This document shows, piece after piece, positions 48,955 to 59,700 of a DNA stretch of 64,000 nucleotides. The notes under the pieces are model-generated. The model was not told the DNA's origin. It was given only the letters and a program-made list of their open reading frames with translations, and did not search any database. The DNA lies in NCBI GenBank assembly GCA_945910005.1, contig OX246749.1:19749821-19813820 (forward strand), written 5' to 3'. This stretch comes from Isoperla grammatica (lineage: Eukaryota > Arthropoda > Insecta > Plecoptera > Perlodidae). Positions within the stretch are counted from its first letter, which is position 1. Each line of letters starts with the position of its first letter. A program made the position numbers and the translations under genes.

Positions 48955-49090
48955 TCAATGACGCTCCGTAGCAAATTGCGCGGGAGTTTTTTTAGAGCTC
49001 TGATTGGTCGGATGTGGGTGGTGAGTCTTTGCGCATGGTACCGCGCCGCACGTCATCTGCAACGGTTTTTTCATGACGTCACGCGCTTCC
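48955..49090 (-). promoter_or_regulatory. candidate promoter with CRE and CCAAT motifs
   Basis: Minus strand order: CGTGACGTCATG (CRE), GATGACGTGCGG, ACCAATCAGAGC (CCAAT box), then ACTCCCGCGCAATT. GC-rich against an AT-rich background. A similar order occurs at 51340-51435. Confidence 0.35.
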
Positions 49091-49387
49091 TCTTTGTGAG
49101 AAGAAAGAGAGGGGGGGGGGGTAGAATTCAAAATCCCATAACCTGAACCCTCCCTCGGTTTTACCGCCATGAGTATTGAGAAGAGGGTTAATATATTTCA
49201 CATATTTACTAATTTAATACGACTTTGACCTTTGGTAAAACGTACCTACGTACGTCTCTGCTACTGTTGTAGTTATTGCTTGAAACTAGCCGATTAGACA
49301 ACGAGGTTAATCTAGACAGATGGGCTGTTACTAATGTACTAATGACAGTTTTGTGATTGTAACTGTCGTACAAGTTTTCCCTTAGAC

Positions 49388-49560
49388 CTGGTTTACATTA
49401 CTCGCATTTCAACGCAAATAACGCTGATAATTTTAGCGTGTAAACGTGTTCGAGTACTATCATAGGCCAACTTTTTACTCGAGTTGGTACTCGGAGTAAC
49501 TCGAGTAATCGGCCATGATCCGAGTCGTGTAAACAGAGGACGTTCTACTTCCATGACTAA
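49388..49560. mobile_element. possible MITE with internal perfect hairpin
   Basis: Ends CCTGGTTTACATTACTCGCA and (reversed) CCTCTGTTTACACGACTCGG are imperfect inverted repeats, like the Harbinger-type ends found elsewhere here, but no target duplication is clear. Inside is TTACTCGAGTT...AACTCGAGTAA, an 11-bp perfect stem whose loop contains a second inverted pair (TACTC/GAGTA). Confidence 0.45.
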
Positions 49561-49792
49561 CTTATCGGGACGTCATTCATAACGTCAAACATAACCAAAC
49601 AACTTTAAGAGACAGGTTTTTTTATTATGGTCTTGTTCAAATCAACTTAAAAGTTAACAAATTAATGCGTTTATATTCATGATTATACTGTGGATTATAC
49701 TGTCTACGCGACTTGATGTTGTGAACTGTACAGAGGTGAATTGTAGGTCATGTTGACATCGGGTTCCCAGCTGTTGTTATTTACGTCAAGAA
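49561..49792. other. unassigned sequence
   Basis: Nothing recognised. Confidence 0.3.
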
Positions 49793-49877
49793 AGCATAGC
49801 ATAGTTTAGCATAGCATAGCATAGCATATCAGCATAGCATAGCATAACATAGCATAGCATAGCATAGCATATAGCAT
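49793..49877. repeat. AGCAT pentanucleotide microsatellite
   Basis: About 85 bp of AGCAT repeats with single-base interruptions (AGTTTAGCAT, ATATCAGCAT, AACATAGCAT). Confidence 0.95.
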
Positions 49878-50699
49878 TTACCAGGTATAATATTGCACGA
49901 TGTTACAGCTTATTAATAGTACATCACAATATTTAGGTAGGAACTTATACCGTATGTTGCTCACATGAAATAAATTAATAAAGATAATAAAGGGTAAATA
50001 AAAGGGCAAAATAGTACAGTTAAGATATAGATTATAGTAATTTGGTACTGATAAACAGTATCAGGGGAACTGGGCCTAGAGTTATTGTTAAGGATACTTT
50101 TTGAGCATACTTTTAAATTTTGATATGTGGTCGGGTAGGGGGTTTACTACTCTTTGATCCAAACCATTCCACAATCTTGTGGCAGAGCCAACTAACGAGT
50201 TTTGTTCCAACATCAGTCCTATAACGTGGCACGGAAAGTTTGTTTTTGTTTAGGGTACAGCGCTCCACGAATGAAGGTTGGAAATCATATGATAACGACA
50301 GTAAAATTAATTTAATATAATCGTAAGTGGGTTACCACAGTAAAATCAATCCGCGGCAGTAATAAAAACGGGGTGTTACTGGGGCTCAAGCCAGAAACAA
50401 GTGATGTGTCAGTTTATGTACAATAACTTTACAAACATAAAAGTTAGTCAGCACGTTGAAAATTAGGTTATTTTAAACAGCATCATCACAACGTGGCCAA
50501 AGGACTATGAAATGCCTTGAGTTTCTTGTTGTATAATCACAAGAAGGTGTACGCGCGTGTTTACCCGCTAACAATAACATACAATAGCCGACCAGCAATA
50601 ACAGGGCTTGACATTGAACCGTAATATTGACAGGAAGAAGGCCTACACTGTTTGTAATGAAACATAAGAAGATTCCCATTAACCTTTTAAGTAAATTCA
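49878..50699. other. unassigned sequence
   Basis: No gene or repeat recognised. A 75-codon minus frame (50473-50700) has a hydrophobic centre but no known family. Confidence 0.25.
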
Positions 50700-50760
50700 C
50701 ATTTAGAGGCTACCCACTCAGTAACAAGACTGATTTTCAGTGGGAGACTTTAATTTAAAA
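50700..50760 (-). repeat. short dispersed repeat, copy 2
   Basis: Minus strand CAGTCTTGTTACTGAGTGGG then TAGCCTCTAAATGTGAATTT, matching the phrase at 35803, including the flanking AAAGTCTCCCACTGAAAATC. Confidence 0.6.
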
Positions 50761-51092
50761 CAACTAAAAAAAACCCTATAGGCTCCGAACACTACCGACG
50801 AGAGCGATAACCAATCAAAGATCGATATTTCAAAGTTATATCAGAATAGATCATTATTAATTGATTACGATCGAGGTAAATTACACATTAGTAAATACTT
50901 TAACTCTAAAACAAACAAAAATACCACAAGAAGCAAAATGGCTGACGAGGACGCCAAAAAATTCGCCAATTTGAGTAATAGCTTTAAAATGTCTAGTCGA
51001 TGAACCAGCCGTGAATAATTTGGGCTAGTGTTATTAATGCTCAATAATGTTCTACACACTTGTTTTATATTCACTGTAGTGATCAGTCTTAC

Positions 51093-51435
51093 CGTAATAA
51101 CTGCATGCTTGACTCACTCAAGTTCCACAATACTTGAAGTTTTAAGCAATATTTCCGTCACTGTGAAGTATAATTCTTAGCGTACCACACAATTCAGTTA
51201 TTAGTAAGATTTTTAGTAACTATCGATACACCAATGGACAATTAATCAAACAATCAGTCACAACTGAAATGACATTGCGCACTGAACATCCGACAAGGAA
51301 GAGAGTCCAAGTGTGTGTAAGTCTGCAGCACTGGCAGTTGACAGTAGTTTGAAACGAGCCTTCTGATTGGTCGGATATTCGACCATGCGCGCGATACGCA
51401 GTTCCTACGTCACCCGATGCATGACATTCTTCGGT
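51093..51435 (-). promoter_or_regulatory. candidate promoter and first exon
   Basis: Minus strand: GGGTGACGTAGG and CGACCAATCAGAAGG (CCAAT box) at about 51355-51420, then a moderately GC-rich stretch, and a donor-like TTACG-GTAAGACTG at 51092. An ATG lies 14 bases before the donor (ATGCAGTTATTACG). The motif order resembles 48955-49090. No TATA box or coding evidence. Confidence 0.28.
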
Positions 51436-51840
51436 AGTAGTGGGAGCGGGCAAACCAACACAATATAAATACAGAAACATTTGTATTGGCAAATCTTGTT
51501 TTTAATTTTATCAATTTATAATATTAATATGAGTAAATATTATGTGTAATATTATATGTGTATTATTAAAGTATCGCACTTGTAGGCCAATGCTCTGTTG
51601 CTGATAAATAAACATCACTCAATCAGACAATCAATCAAACAATGTCTTCTTCGTAAAACTGTTTATAATGGACGCACAGCTTGTGCCGAAAGTGGGGAGA
51701 GGAAGCAGTTTTTCTGCAACTGGCGAGATAGCGCCGCCGCAGATGAGAAGAAAAACTAAAAGTAGGCTAAATAATAACGAATTTAGCCACTGGTTGATAA
51801 TCTTAGCTCATGTTCCAACCAAGAATTGCTCTATTAATAC

Positions 51841-52427
51841 AAGGCCGTGATTAGCTCTATCTAAGGGCCCTTGATAGTTATGTTAAGGTGCATTTTTCAC
51901 TGTTGTGCATTTTTATCATTGATGATCCAGAGGGCCGTGATTAGCTCTATCTAAGGGCCCTTGATAGTTATGTTAAGGTGCATTTTTCACTGTTGTGCAT
52001 TGTTATCATTGAAGATCTAGAGGGCCGTGATTAGCTCTATCTAAGGGCCCTTGATAGTTATGTTAAGGTGCATTTTTCACTGTTGTGCATTTTTATCATT
52101 GATGATCCAGAGGGCCGTGATTAGCTCTATCTAAGGGCCCTTGATAGTTATGTTAAGGTGCATTTTTCACTGTTGTGCATTGTTATCATTGAAGATCTAG
52201 AGGGCCGTGATTAGCTCTATCTAAGGGCCCTTGATAGTTATGTTAAGGTGCATTTTTCACTGTTGTGCATTGTTATCATTGAAGATCTAGAGGGCCGTGA
52301 TTAGCTCTATCTAAGGGCCCTTGATAGTTATGTTAAGGTGCATTTTTCACTGTTGTGCATTAAAGATCTAAAGGGCCGTGATTAGGCATTTTTCACTGTT
52401 GTGCATTGTTGTAACTGAAGATCTAGA
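51841..52427. repeat. 90-bp tandem repeat, six and a half units
   Basis: Period exactly 90 bp (unit starts 51841, 51931, 52021, 52111, 52201, 52291, then a truncated unit). Two unit types, ending GATGATCCAG or GAAGATCTAG, occur in the order 1-2-1-2-2, suggesting 180-bp block duplication. The core AGGGCCGTGATTAGCTC...TTGATAGTTATGTTAA is the inverted equivalent of the sequence downstream of tRNA-Gly at 32515. The array ends in an 18-base G run. Confidence 0.93.
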
Positions 52428-52445
52428 GGGGGGGGGGGGGGGGGG
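52428..52445. repeat. 18-base poly-G tract
   Basis: Run of 18 G exactly at the junction between the 90-bp array and the duplicated 0.8-kb segment. Confidence 0.95.
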
Positions 52446-53275
52446 CACTACTTTCGTACTATACAAACTACGTGCACAAAAATCTACTTATTTCGATTCT
52501 GTTTGAATCAGCATTTAGAGAACTAAACTGTTGTTTTACGAACATATAGAGTTTTTGTAAGATTATTGCATAGATTTTTTGTTTTCAGGTTTCAAACCTC
52601 CCGAGATTTTTTCGGTTTTCGTCATTTTTAGTCCCCGTTCAAAACTTGTTTGTGTCCGAACTAGATCGAATTCAAAACGCTATGTACGTAAATTCACAGT
52701 ATAATAATTGTTAATACGGACACAAATATGAGCGTTATCCAAGTAATAATGAAGACGTGAGATGTATAGTATACAAATGCTCTGCAAATCACACATTTGG
52801 CTCTGGTTCGTGGCGCTCTCTCACGTAAGTTGATTATGTTGCTTTGAAGCAAGGAGGGGAGGTAAAGTGGGCGGGATCGGATACTGGATAAGACTTGGCA
52901 TCATATTACACGAGCAACTATGTGTCATTGTATCGTTTTATAACATCTCACCAAATAAAATATCATAAGAAGAACTTTTATTTGAAGAGATGTCGTGACG
53001 CGGATTACTGTATATTGATGATTATTGATTTTGATATCCCGCTGGCAGACATCATATATCCTTCTTTAAATTCACCAATCATTTTGATTGACCTCATTGC
53101 AAAGACTGATGTATGTTATTCCGATTCATGACTTTGTTATAATATTTTAATGCGAATGTACTGCATTTGAGGCGATGTAACTCCATCTCAATGTACTATC
53201 AATATGGCAATAATTATATTTTAAATATTTGAAGGTTAAAACATAAACGCGTGTAGAATAAACATACAATCACTA
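52446..53275 (+). repeat. 0.8-kb segment duplicated at 31187-31990
   Basis: Second copy of the segment described at 31187, same orientation. It begins right after the G run and carries an internal insertion of about 24 bp near 52881. The 78-codon frame here (52895-53131) is not preserved in the other copy. Confidence 0.8.
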
Positions 53276-53397
53276 AGGGCCGGTTTTTCAATCAGTTTTT
53301 TAATCAGTGGTTAGGGTAACCAAGGCTTTTACCAACATTGTCAATGTAAAATGTAGATGCAACCCAAACATATGAAAAATGTTTTTTTTTTTTTAGT

Positions 53398-53649
53398 TCA
53401 AACTAATTTTGTAGGCCTATATGATAACATGATGTCTGATAACATGATGTCTGTACCCGCTTGCACAAATTCCAGGTTTATATATTCATCACTATATTTG
53501 CGTTTTTTGGCTTTAATGGCGCTAGCACTAGATTTTGAGCAAGACGGCTTGTCAAGGTTAGATGGGACAAGGGTCTGTCTGCCGCCTCCATTAGTTTCAA
53601 TCGGCACTAGAGTTGCACGTACAGTACCCGTCTTTAACCAACGATCCAT
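53398..53649 (-). pseudogene. N-terminal fragment of a hAT/ZBED-like protein
   Basis: An 83-codon frame starting ATG at 53649: MDRWLKTG at the N-terminus, a Ser/Lys-rich linker, then KKRKYSDEYINLEF. From established knowledge, hAT-derived proteins of the GTF2IRD2/ZBED5/FAM200 type begin with MDRxL and a KKRKYxxxYLxLGF motif just before a BED-type zinc finger. The zinc finger and transposase core are missing: after QAGTD the frame runs through a 15-bp direct duplication (GACATCATGTTATCA) and stops. A GGGTACAG donor-like site falls at the break, so it could also be a first exon. The hAT MITE starts 277 bp upstream. Confidence 0.5.
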
Positions 53650-53925
53650 AGCTGATTACTAGAGACCTACACTCAATTTGATATTATTAATTTTTATATT
53701 GTACATTTAATATTACGTATATAAAAAAAACACTGCACTGTAGCACTTCGCGTGGTGTCTACCTACGCCAATTGTTTTGGTCGCATCCGCGTGATTCATT
53801 CCTCCCCCTTCCCCTCGACCGTCTCTGTAGACGCGCTCACGGTCTCACGTCAAGGTCACAGCTACACTGCCTACTCCCGCCAATTGAGATTGACCAATAC
53901 AATTATGGGTTTATAGCGTATATAG

Positions 53926-54640
53926 CAGTGGTGTAGTGGTGCGTATACGGGCGTATACGCCGTATACGCACTGCTCCGGCTAAAAAACTTTCGTATACAC
54001 ACTGGTTTTGATTATGATACGAGTGATACGCAATGATACGGTCGTAACATGCCTCGAATGATGGACACATTGTTCACGATTGTCAGCTTTTCTCCATTGG
54101 TAAAATTGTGCTCTCTGCCACTGGCATTTAATTGGCACAATGCCTCAAATCCTCTAAGACCAGCCCTGGATCTGGGAGTCCCGATATTCAATTTTGAGTC
54201 CCGCGTCCCGCCAACACACCAAGTGGGATACAATTGTTTCGCTTGGTAAAAATATTGCGATGTCAATTATCAACAGCCAAGTGTCAACAGCAATACATAC
54301 GGACCACGGGCGGCATGTGTCGCCAAACCACTTCCCAAGCCCCAAAACGTATTCCTGAACAATTCTCGTCAGTGTTCCAATTATGTTTGGTGATTTTCTG
54401 GTTTTGCACTACAAAAACTGACGTATTTCGAGGTTGCATTCAGTCCGGTATTGGTTTCTAAAACGCTCAAAACACGCTCTAAAAAGCCTGTTTTTTTCTT
54501 AAAAAACTTCTTGGCCTGCGGCGCCGTTGTTGGGGGGCTCTGCCCCCCAAACCCCCCATGTTTTTTTGTCTGGAAAGGTGTGTCCCTCCAGCTTCCCACT
54601 GAAGCGTATACGTACTGGTAAATTTGGCACTACACCACTG
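53926..54640. mobile_element. hAT-type MITE, copy 2
   Basis: A 715-bp inverted-orientation relative of the element at 28532. Ends CAGTGGTGTAGTG and CACTACACCACTG, flanked by the 8-bp direct repeat GTATATAG (53918-53925 and 54641-54648). The two copies align end to end with small indels, including the TTGGGGGGC/GCCCCCCAA hairpin. Confidence 0.93.
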
Positions 54641-54765
54641 GTATATAGGTAGCTTGATTTGGTGAAATGTCGTTCTTAACTGTATAGATATAGAAAGTGC
54701 TATTAATTTCAAACACAAAATAACGTTTATTAACAGCAGTCTATAATTTTTTTTCCCATTCCTTA

Positions 54766-55429
54766 AGGTGCGTTTCCACTAGAGGGATAAATCCGCGGGA
54801 CTTTATCCCCCGACATAAACTCCCGCGGATAATATCCGAGGGAGTTTATCTCAGGATAAATTCCCCCGGACATTTGCGTTTCCACTTGTAGGCGGACAAG
54901 TTATAGCAACAGTGTCATGTTTGCCTTCGAAGATGGAGGTTGACACTGTTGCGTTGAGGTTTTTTCTTTTTTTCTTCATACTTTCATCACTAGTACAAAA
55001 CAACTTGCAGAGATCGTCCAGAGCATCCTTTCGTTTGTTTTTATTTTTATAGTTCGAATTATTAACATTCCACAAAATTGCTCTTCTCTAGTTCCTCAAT
55101 AAAATCTAGAACGACATCCTTGGGCCATTCCATTTCGCGCGATGTGCGAACATTCACTCTTTTAGGCCGAACTGACAAACGAACTACCTTGAACCTAGTC
55201 GTGGTATGTCATCCAGGGGTGTGGATGAATGAGTTTGTGCATGCGCAGTAGGAAATATCCCTCGGACATCCAAATATCTTCCACTTGCCACGGATCGCGG
55301 GGGACACGGGGGATAATATCTCAGCACACGGTTCGGGGAGAAAAATGTGACCGGGGAGAGAAAAATATCCGCCGGATTTTATCGGGGGATAAAGTCCCGG
55401 GGATTTATCCCCCTAGTGGAAACGCACCT
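54766..55429. mobile_element. Harbinger-type element with a broken MADF gene
   Basis: A 664-bp element with ends AGGTGCGTTTCCACTAG and CTAGTGGAAACGCACCT (17-bp inverted repeat, similarity extending through GGGATAAATCC), flanked by the direct repeat TTA (54763-54765 and 55430-55432). The subterminal sequence is full of ATCC/GGAT inverted repeats (TTTATCCC, GGGATAAA). The 3-bp TTA duplication and the MADF remnant inside fit PIF/Harbinger. Confidence 0.88.
54851..55210 (-). pseudogene. MADF-domain remnant of a Harbinger second protein
   Basis: Minus strand reads VRTSREMEWPKDVVLDFIEEL up to about 55092, then one base out of frame AILWNVNNSNYKNKNKRK and DALDDLCKLF. The order (hydrophobic helix DFIEEL, LW, NYKNKNKRKDAL) is the MADF/Myb-SANT-like DNA-binding domain, which Harbinger elements encode as a separate protein beside their transposase. 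One frameshift splits the domain, and the transposase gene is absent, so this is a dead internal-deletion derivative. Confidence 0.7.
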
Positions 55430-55432
55430 TTA

Positions 55433-56617
55433 GGCCTTAAGCTAGCTCCCCGGACCCCCTGGTATGGGCTCGCGGACCCATGGGGTCCGCGGACCACACT
55501 TTGAGAAACTCTGGGTTAGAGGTTATTAGGCAAATGAAGTAGCCTAAATACATAAATAAGGATATCACAAAAATGTTTTTTGAAATCAGTATTGTTTACT
55601 TTCAAAATAAAATGTCTTCGTTAAATTGGCATCTGCGGCGAGGGGTGAGGGGGGAGTTCCTTCAATCATATCCTAAATGCGAGTACAATTGACCCTCATT
55701 CATCACAGCTCCAAGAATTCAAGCACACAGGTAACAAATTAGATTACATACAATACAATCCGTTATCTGTGCTTCAAGTGTCTGTGTCTTCTTTGCAGCT
55801 CTGCGTGAGTGGGAAAGGATGACTTATTGCCATTGGGTATTGGTAGGGCCTACTACTTTCAAGATGTGTTTCTGTCATTCGAGTGAACACATCCTCATCC
55901 CCACACTTGAGTTTGACACATACACATCTATGGATGGGCTATGCTGATCGGTTTAGTTATATCTCGTTCGGTTGGACTGTGTCTGTAAATGTGAAGCTCA
56001 ATGAAAGTGTCCCGTGTATTACCAGGAACATTCGTACCAAAACAAAGTTGAGATTTTTATTAGACCGACGTTGTGGCGTTCTAAATTACAGAGCAACGAG
56101 TACATGATTATGTACGCACGGCTTTTGTGTTATAGACTTATAAGCCTTCTGTGGTTTATTTTGTATTTAGTAAATTCTTGTAGATAATATAATTTGTTTG
56201 CGTTGTGTTATTACGTTATATGTCTATAGGTCAAGTCTATAGGTTGCTTACAACATAGTTTACTTCATACCTGTATTCAATAATTCAAAATTATTGTGAA
56301 AGTAACGAATTATTGGCAATTATTTTCAATTGCATTTCACAATTGTACTTGGGCCCATGGATAACCACCCGCACACCTTTGTTGGCGACGCTGTTCTATA
56401 CTCACAATTTTTATACTGAGTTTTACTAGAAAAGAGAAAAGTAAATCGTTGGATATGCCAATTCCATTGTGCACTGCTTTCCGGAAGGAATTAGTCACTA
56501 GTAAAGAGTGCGTATTTTTTATACCTTATACCATGTAATATAATAATATATAGTTTCATTGAACTACAAAACCAGTTTACTGTTTAATTGTATATGTATA
56601 TGGAGCAACCGTCGTAA
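55433..56617. other. unassigned sequence
   Basis: Short frames only, none recognised. A GGGTCCGCGGACC palindrome lies at about 55483-55495. Confidence 0.3.
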
Positions 56618-56705
56618 GTTTTCCCTGACTGGGATCGAACCAGCGCACTCCGACATAACGTACCAATGCTCTGGCATAAGAGCTCATCTAATTGCTGAAC
56701 GTTAG
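56618..56705 (-). repeat. tRNA-like relic
   Basis: Minus strand AGATGAGCTCTTATGCCAGAG...GCGCTGGTTCGATCCCAGTC: a good T-arm (CTGG-TTCGATC-CCAG) and weak remaining arms. A SINE head or decayed tRNA. Confidence 0.45.
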
Positions 56706-56784
56706 ACATGTATGTTTCTTGGGGCCTTTCAGATCGTAAGATCATAATTAGACCGCCAAGCAGGGCCATATTAGTACCCAATAG

Positions 56785-59700
56785 GCGGACTAGGCACTTG
56801 CCTAGGGCGCCGTGAGACAGGGGGCGCCTGGTGTCCCCTGTCCCGCGGTATATGGTACACTTGCCTAGGGCGCCGTGAGACAGGGGGCGCCTGGTGTCCC
56901 CTGTCTCACGGTATATGGTACACTTGCCTAGGGCGCCGTGAGACAGGGGGTGCCTGGTGTCCCCTGTCTCACGGTATATGGTACACTTGCCTAGGGCGCC
57001 GTGAGACAGGGGGTGCCTGGTGTCCCCTGTCTCACGGTGTATGGTACACTTGCCTAGGGCGCCGTGAGACAGGGGGCGCCTGGTGTCCCCTGTCCCGCGG
57101 TATATGGTACACTTGCCTAGGGCGCCGTGAGACAGGGGGCGCCTGGTGTCCCCTGTCTCACGGTATATGGTACACTTGCCTAGGGCGCCGTGAGACAGGG
57201 GGCGCCTGGTGTCCCCTGTCTCACGGTATATGGTACACTTGCCTAGGGCGCCGTGAGACAGGGGGCGCCTGGTGTCCCCTGTCCCGCGGTATATGGTGCA
57301 CTTGCCTAGGGCGCCGTGAGGCAGGGGGCGCCTGGTGTCCCCTGTCTCACGGTATATGGTGCACTTGCCTAGGGCGCCGTGAGACAGGGGGCGCCTGGTG
57401 TCCCCTGTCCCGCGGTATATGGTGCACTTGCCTAGGGCGCCGTGAGACAGGGGGCGCCTGGTGTCCCCTGTCTCATGGTATATGGTACACTTGCCTAGGG
57501 CGCCGTGAGACAGGGGGCGCCTGGTGTCCCCTGTCTCATGGTATATGGTACACTTGCCTAGGGCGCCGTGAGACAGGGGGCGCCTGGTGTCCCCTGTCTC
57601 ACGGTATATGGTACACTTGCCTAGGGCGCCGTGAGACAGGGGGCGCCTGGTGTCCCCTGTCCCGCGGTATATGGTACACTTGCCTAGGGCGCCGTGAGAC
57701 AGGAGGCGCCTGGTGTCCCCTGTCTCACGGTATATGGTACACTTGCCTAGGGCGCCGTGAGGCAGGGGGCGCCTGGTGTCCCCTGTCTCACGGTATATGG
57801 TACACTTGCCTAGGGCGCCGTGAGACAGGGGGCGTCTGGTGTCCCTTGTCTCACGGTATATGGTACACTTGCCTAGGGCGCCGTGAGGCAGGGGGCGCCT
57901 GGTGTCCCCTGTCCCGCGGTATATGGTACACTTGCCTAGGGCGCCGTGAGACAGGGGGCGCCTGGTGTCCCCTGTCTCACGGTATATGGTACACTTGCCT
58001 AGGGCGCTGTGAGACAGGGGGCGCCTGGTGTCCCCTGTCTCACGGTATATGGTACACTTGCCTAGGGCGCCGTGAGACAGGGGGCGCCTGGTGTCCCCTG
58101 TCCCGCGGTATATGGTGCACTTGCCTAGGGTGCCGTGAGACAGGGGGCGCCTGGTGTCCCCTGTCTCACGGTGTATGGTACACTTGCCTAGGGCGCCGTG
58201 AGACAGGGGGCGCCTGGTGTCCCCTGTCTCACGGTGTATGGTACACTTGCCTAGGGCGCCGTGAGACAGGGGGCGCCTGGTGTCCCCTGTCTCACGGTAT
58301 ATGGTACACTTGCCTAGGGCGCCGTGAGACAGGGGGCGCCTGGTGTCCTCTGTCCCGCGGTATATGGTACACTTGCCTAGGGCGCCGTGAGACAGGGGGC
58401 GCCTGGTGTCCCCTGTCTCACGGTATATGGTACACTTGCCTAGGGCGCCGTGAGACAGGGGGCGCCTGGTGTCCCCTGTCTCACGGTGTATGGTACACTT
58501 GCCTAGGGCGCCGTGAGACAGGGGGCGCCTGGTGTCCCCTGTCTCATGGTATATGGTACACTTGCCTAGGGCGCCGTGAGACAGGGGGCGCCTGGTGTCC
58601 CCAGTCTCACGGTATATGGTACACTTGCCTAGGGCGCCGTGAGACAGGGGGCGCCTGGTGTCCCCTGTCTCACGGTATATGGTACACTTGCCTAGGGCGC
58701 CGTGAGACAGGGGGCGCCTGGTGTCCCCTGTCTCACGGTATATGGTACACTTGCCTAGGGCGCCGTGAGACAGGGGGCGCCTGGTGTCCCCTGTCTCACG
58801 GTATATGGTACACTTGCCTAGGGCGCCGTGAGACAGGGGGCGCCTGGTGTCCTCTGTCCCGCGGTATATGGTACACTTGCCTAGGGCGCCGTGAGACAGG
58901 GGGCGCCTGGTGTCCCCTGTCTCACGGTATATGGTACACTTGCCTAGGGCGCCGTGAGACAGGGGGCGCCTTGTGTCCCCTGTCTCATGGTATATGGTAC
59001 ACTTGCCTAGGGCGCCGTGAGACAGGGGGCGCCTGGTGTCCCCTGTCTCACGGTATATGGTACACTTGCCTAGGGCGCCGTGAGACAGGGGGCGCCTGGT
59101 GTCCCCTGTCTCACGGTATATGGTACACTTGCCTAGGGCGCCGTGAGACAGGGGGCGCCTGGTGTCCCCTGTCTCATGGTATATGGTACACTTGCCTAGG
59201 GCGCCGTGAGACAGGGGGCGCCTGGTGTCCCCTGTCTCATGGTATATGGTACACTTGCCTAGGGCGCCGTGAGACAGGGGGCGCCTGGTGTTCTCTGTCT
59301 CATGGTATATGGTACACTTCCCTAGGGCGCCGTGAGACAGGGAGCGCCTGGTGTCCCCTGTCTCATGGTATATGGTACACTTGCCTAGGGCGCCGTGAGA
59401 CAGGGGGCGCCTGGTGTCCCCTGTCTCATGGTATATGGTACACTTGCCTAGGGCGCCGTGAGACAGGGGGCGCCTGGTGTCCCCTGTCTCATGGTATATG
59501 GTACACTTGCCTAGGGCGCCGTGAGACAGGGGGCGCCTGGTGTTCTCTGTCTCATGGTATATGGTACACTTGCCTAGGGCGCCGTGAGACAGGGAGCGCC
59601 TGGTGTCCCCTGTCTCACGGTATATGGTACACTTGCCTAGGGCGCCGTGAGACAGGGGGCGCCTGGTGTCCCCTGTCTCATGGTATATGGTACACTTGCC

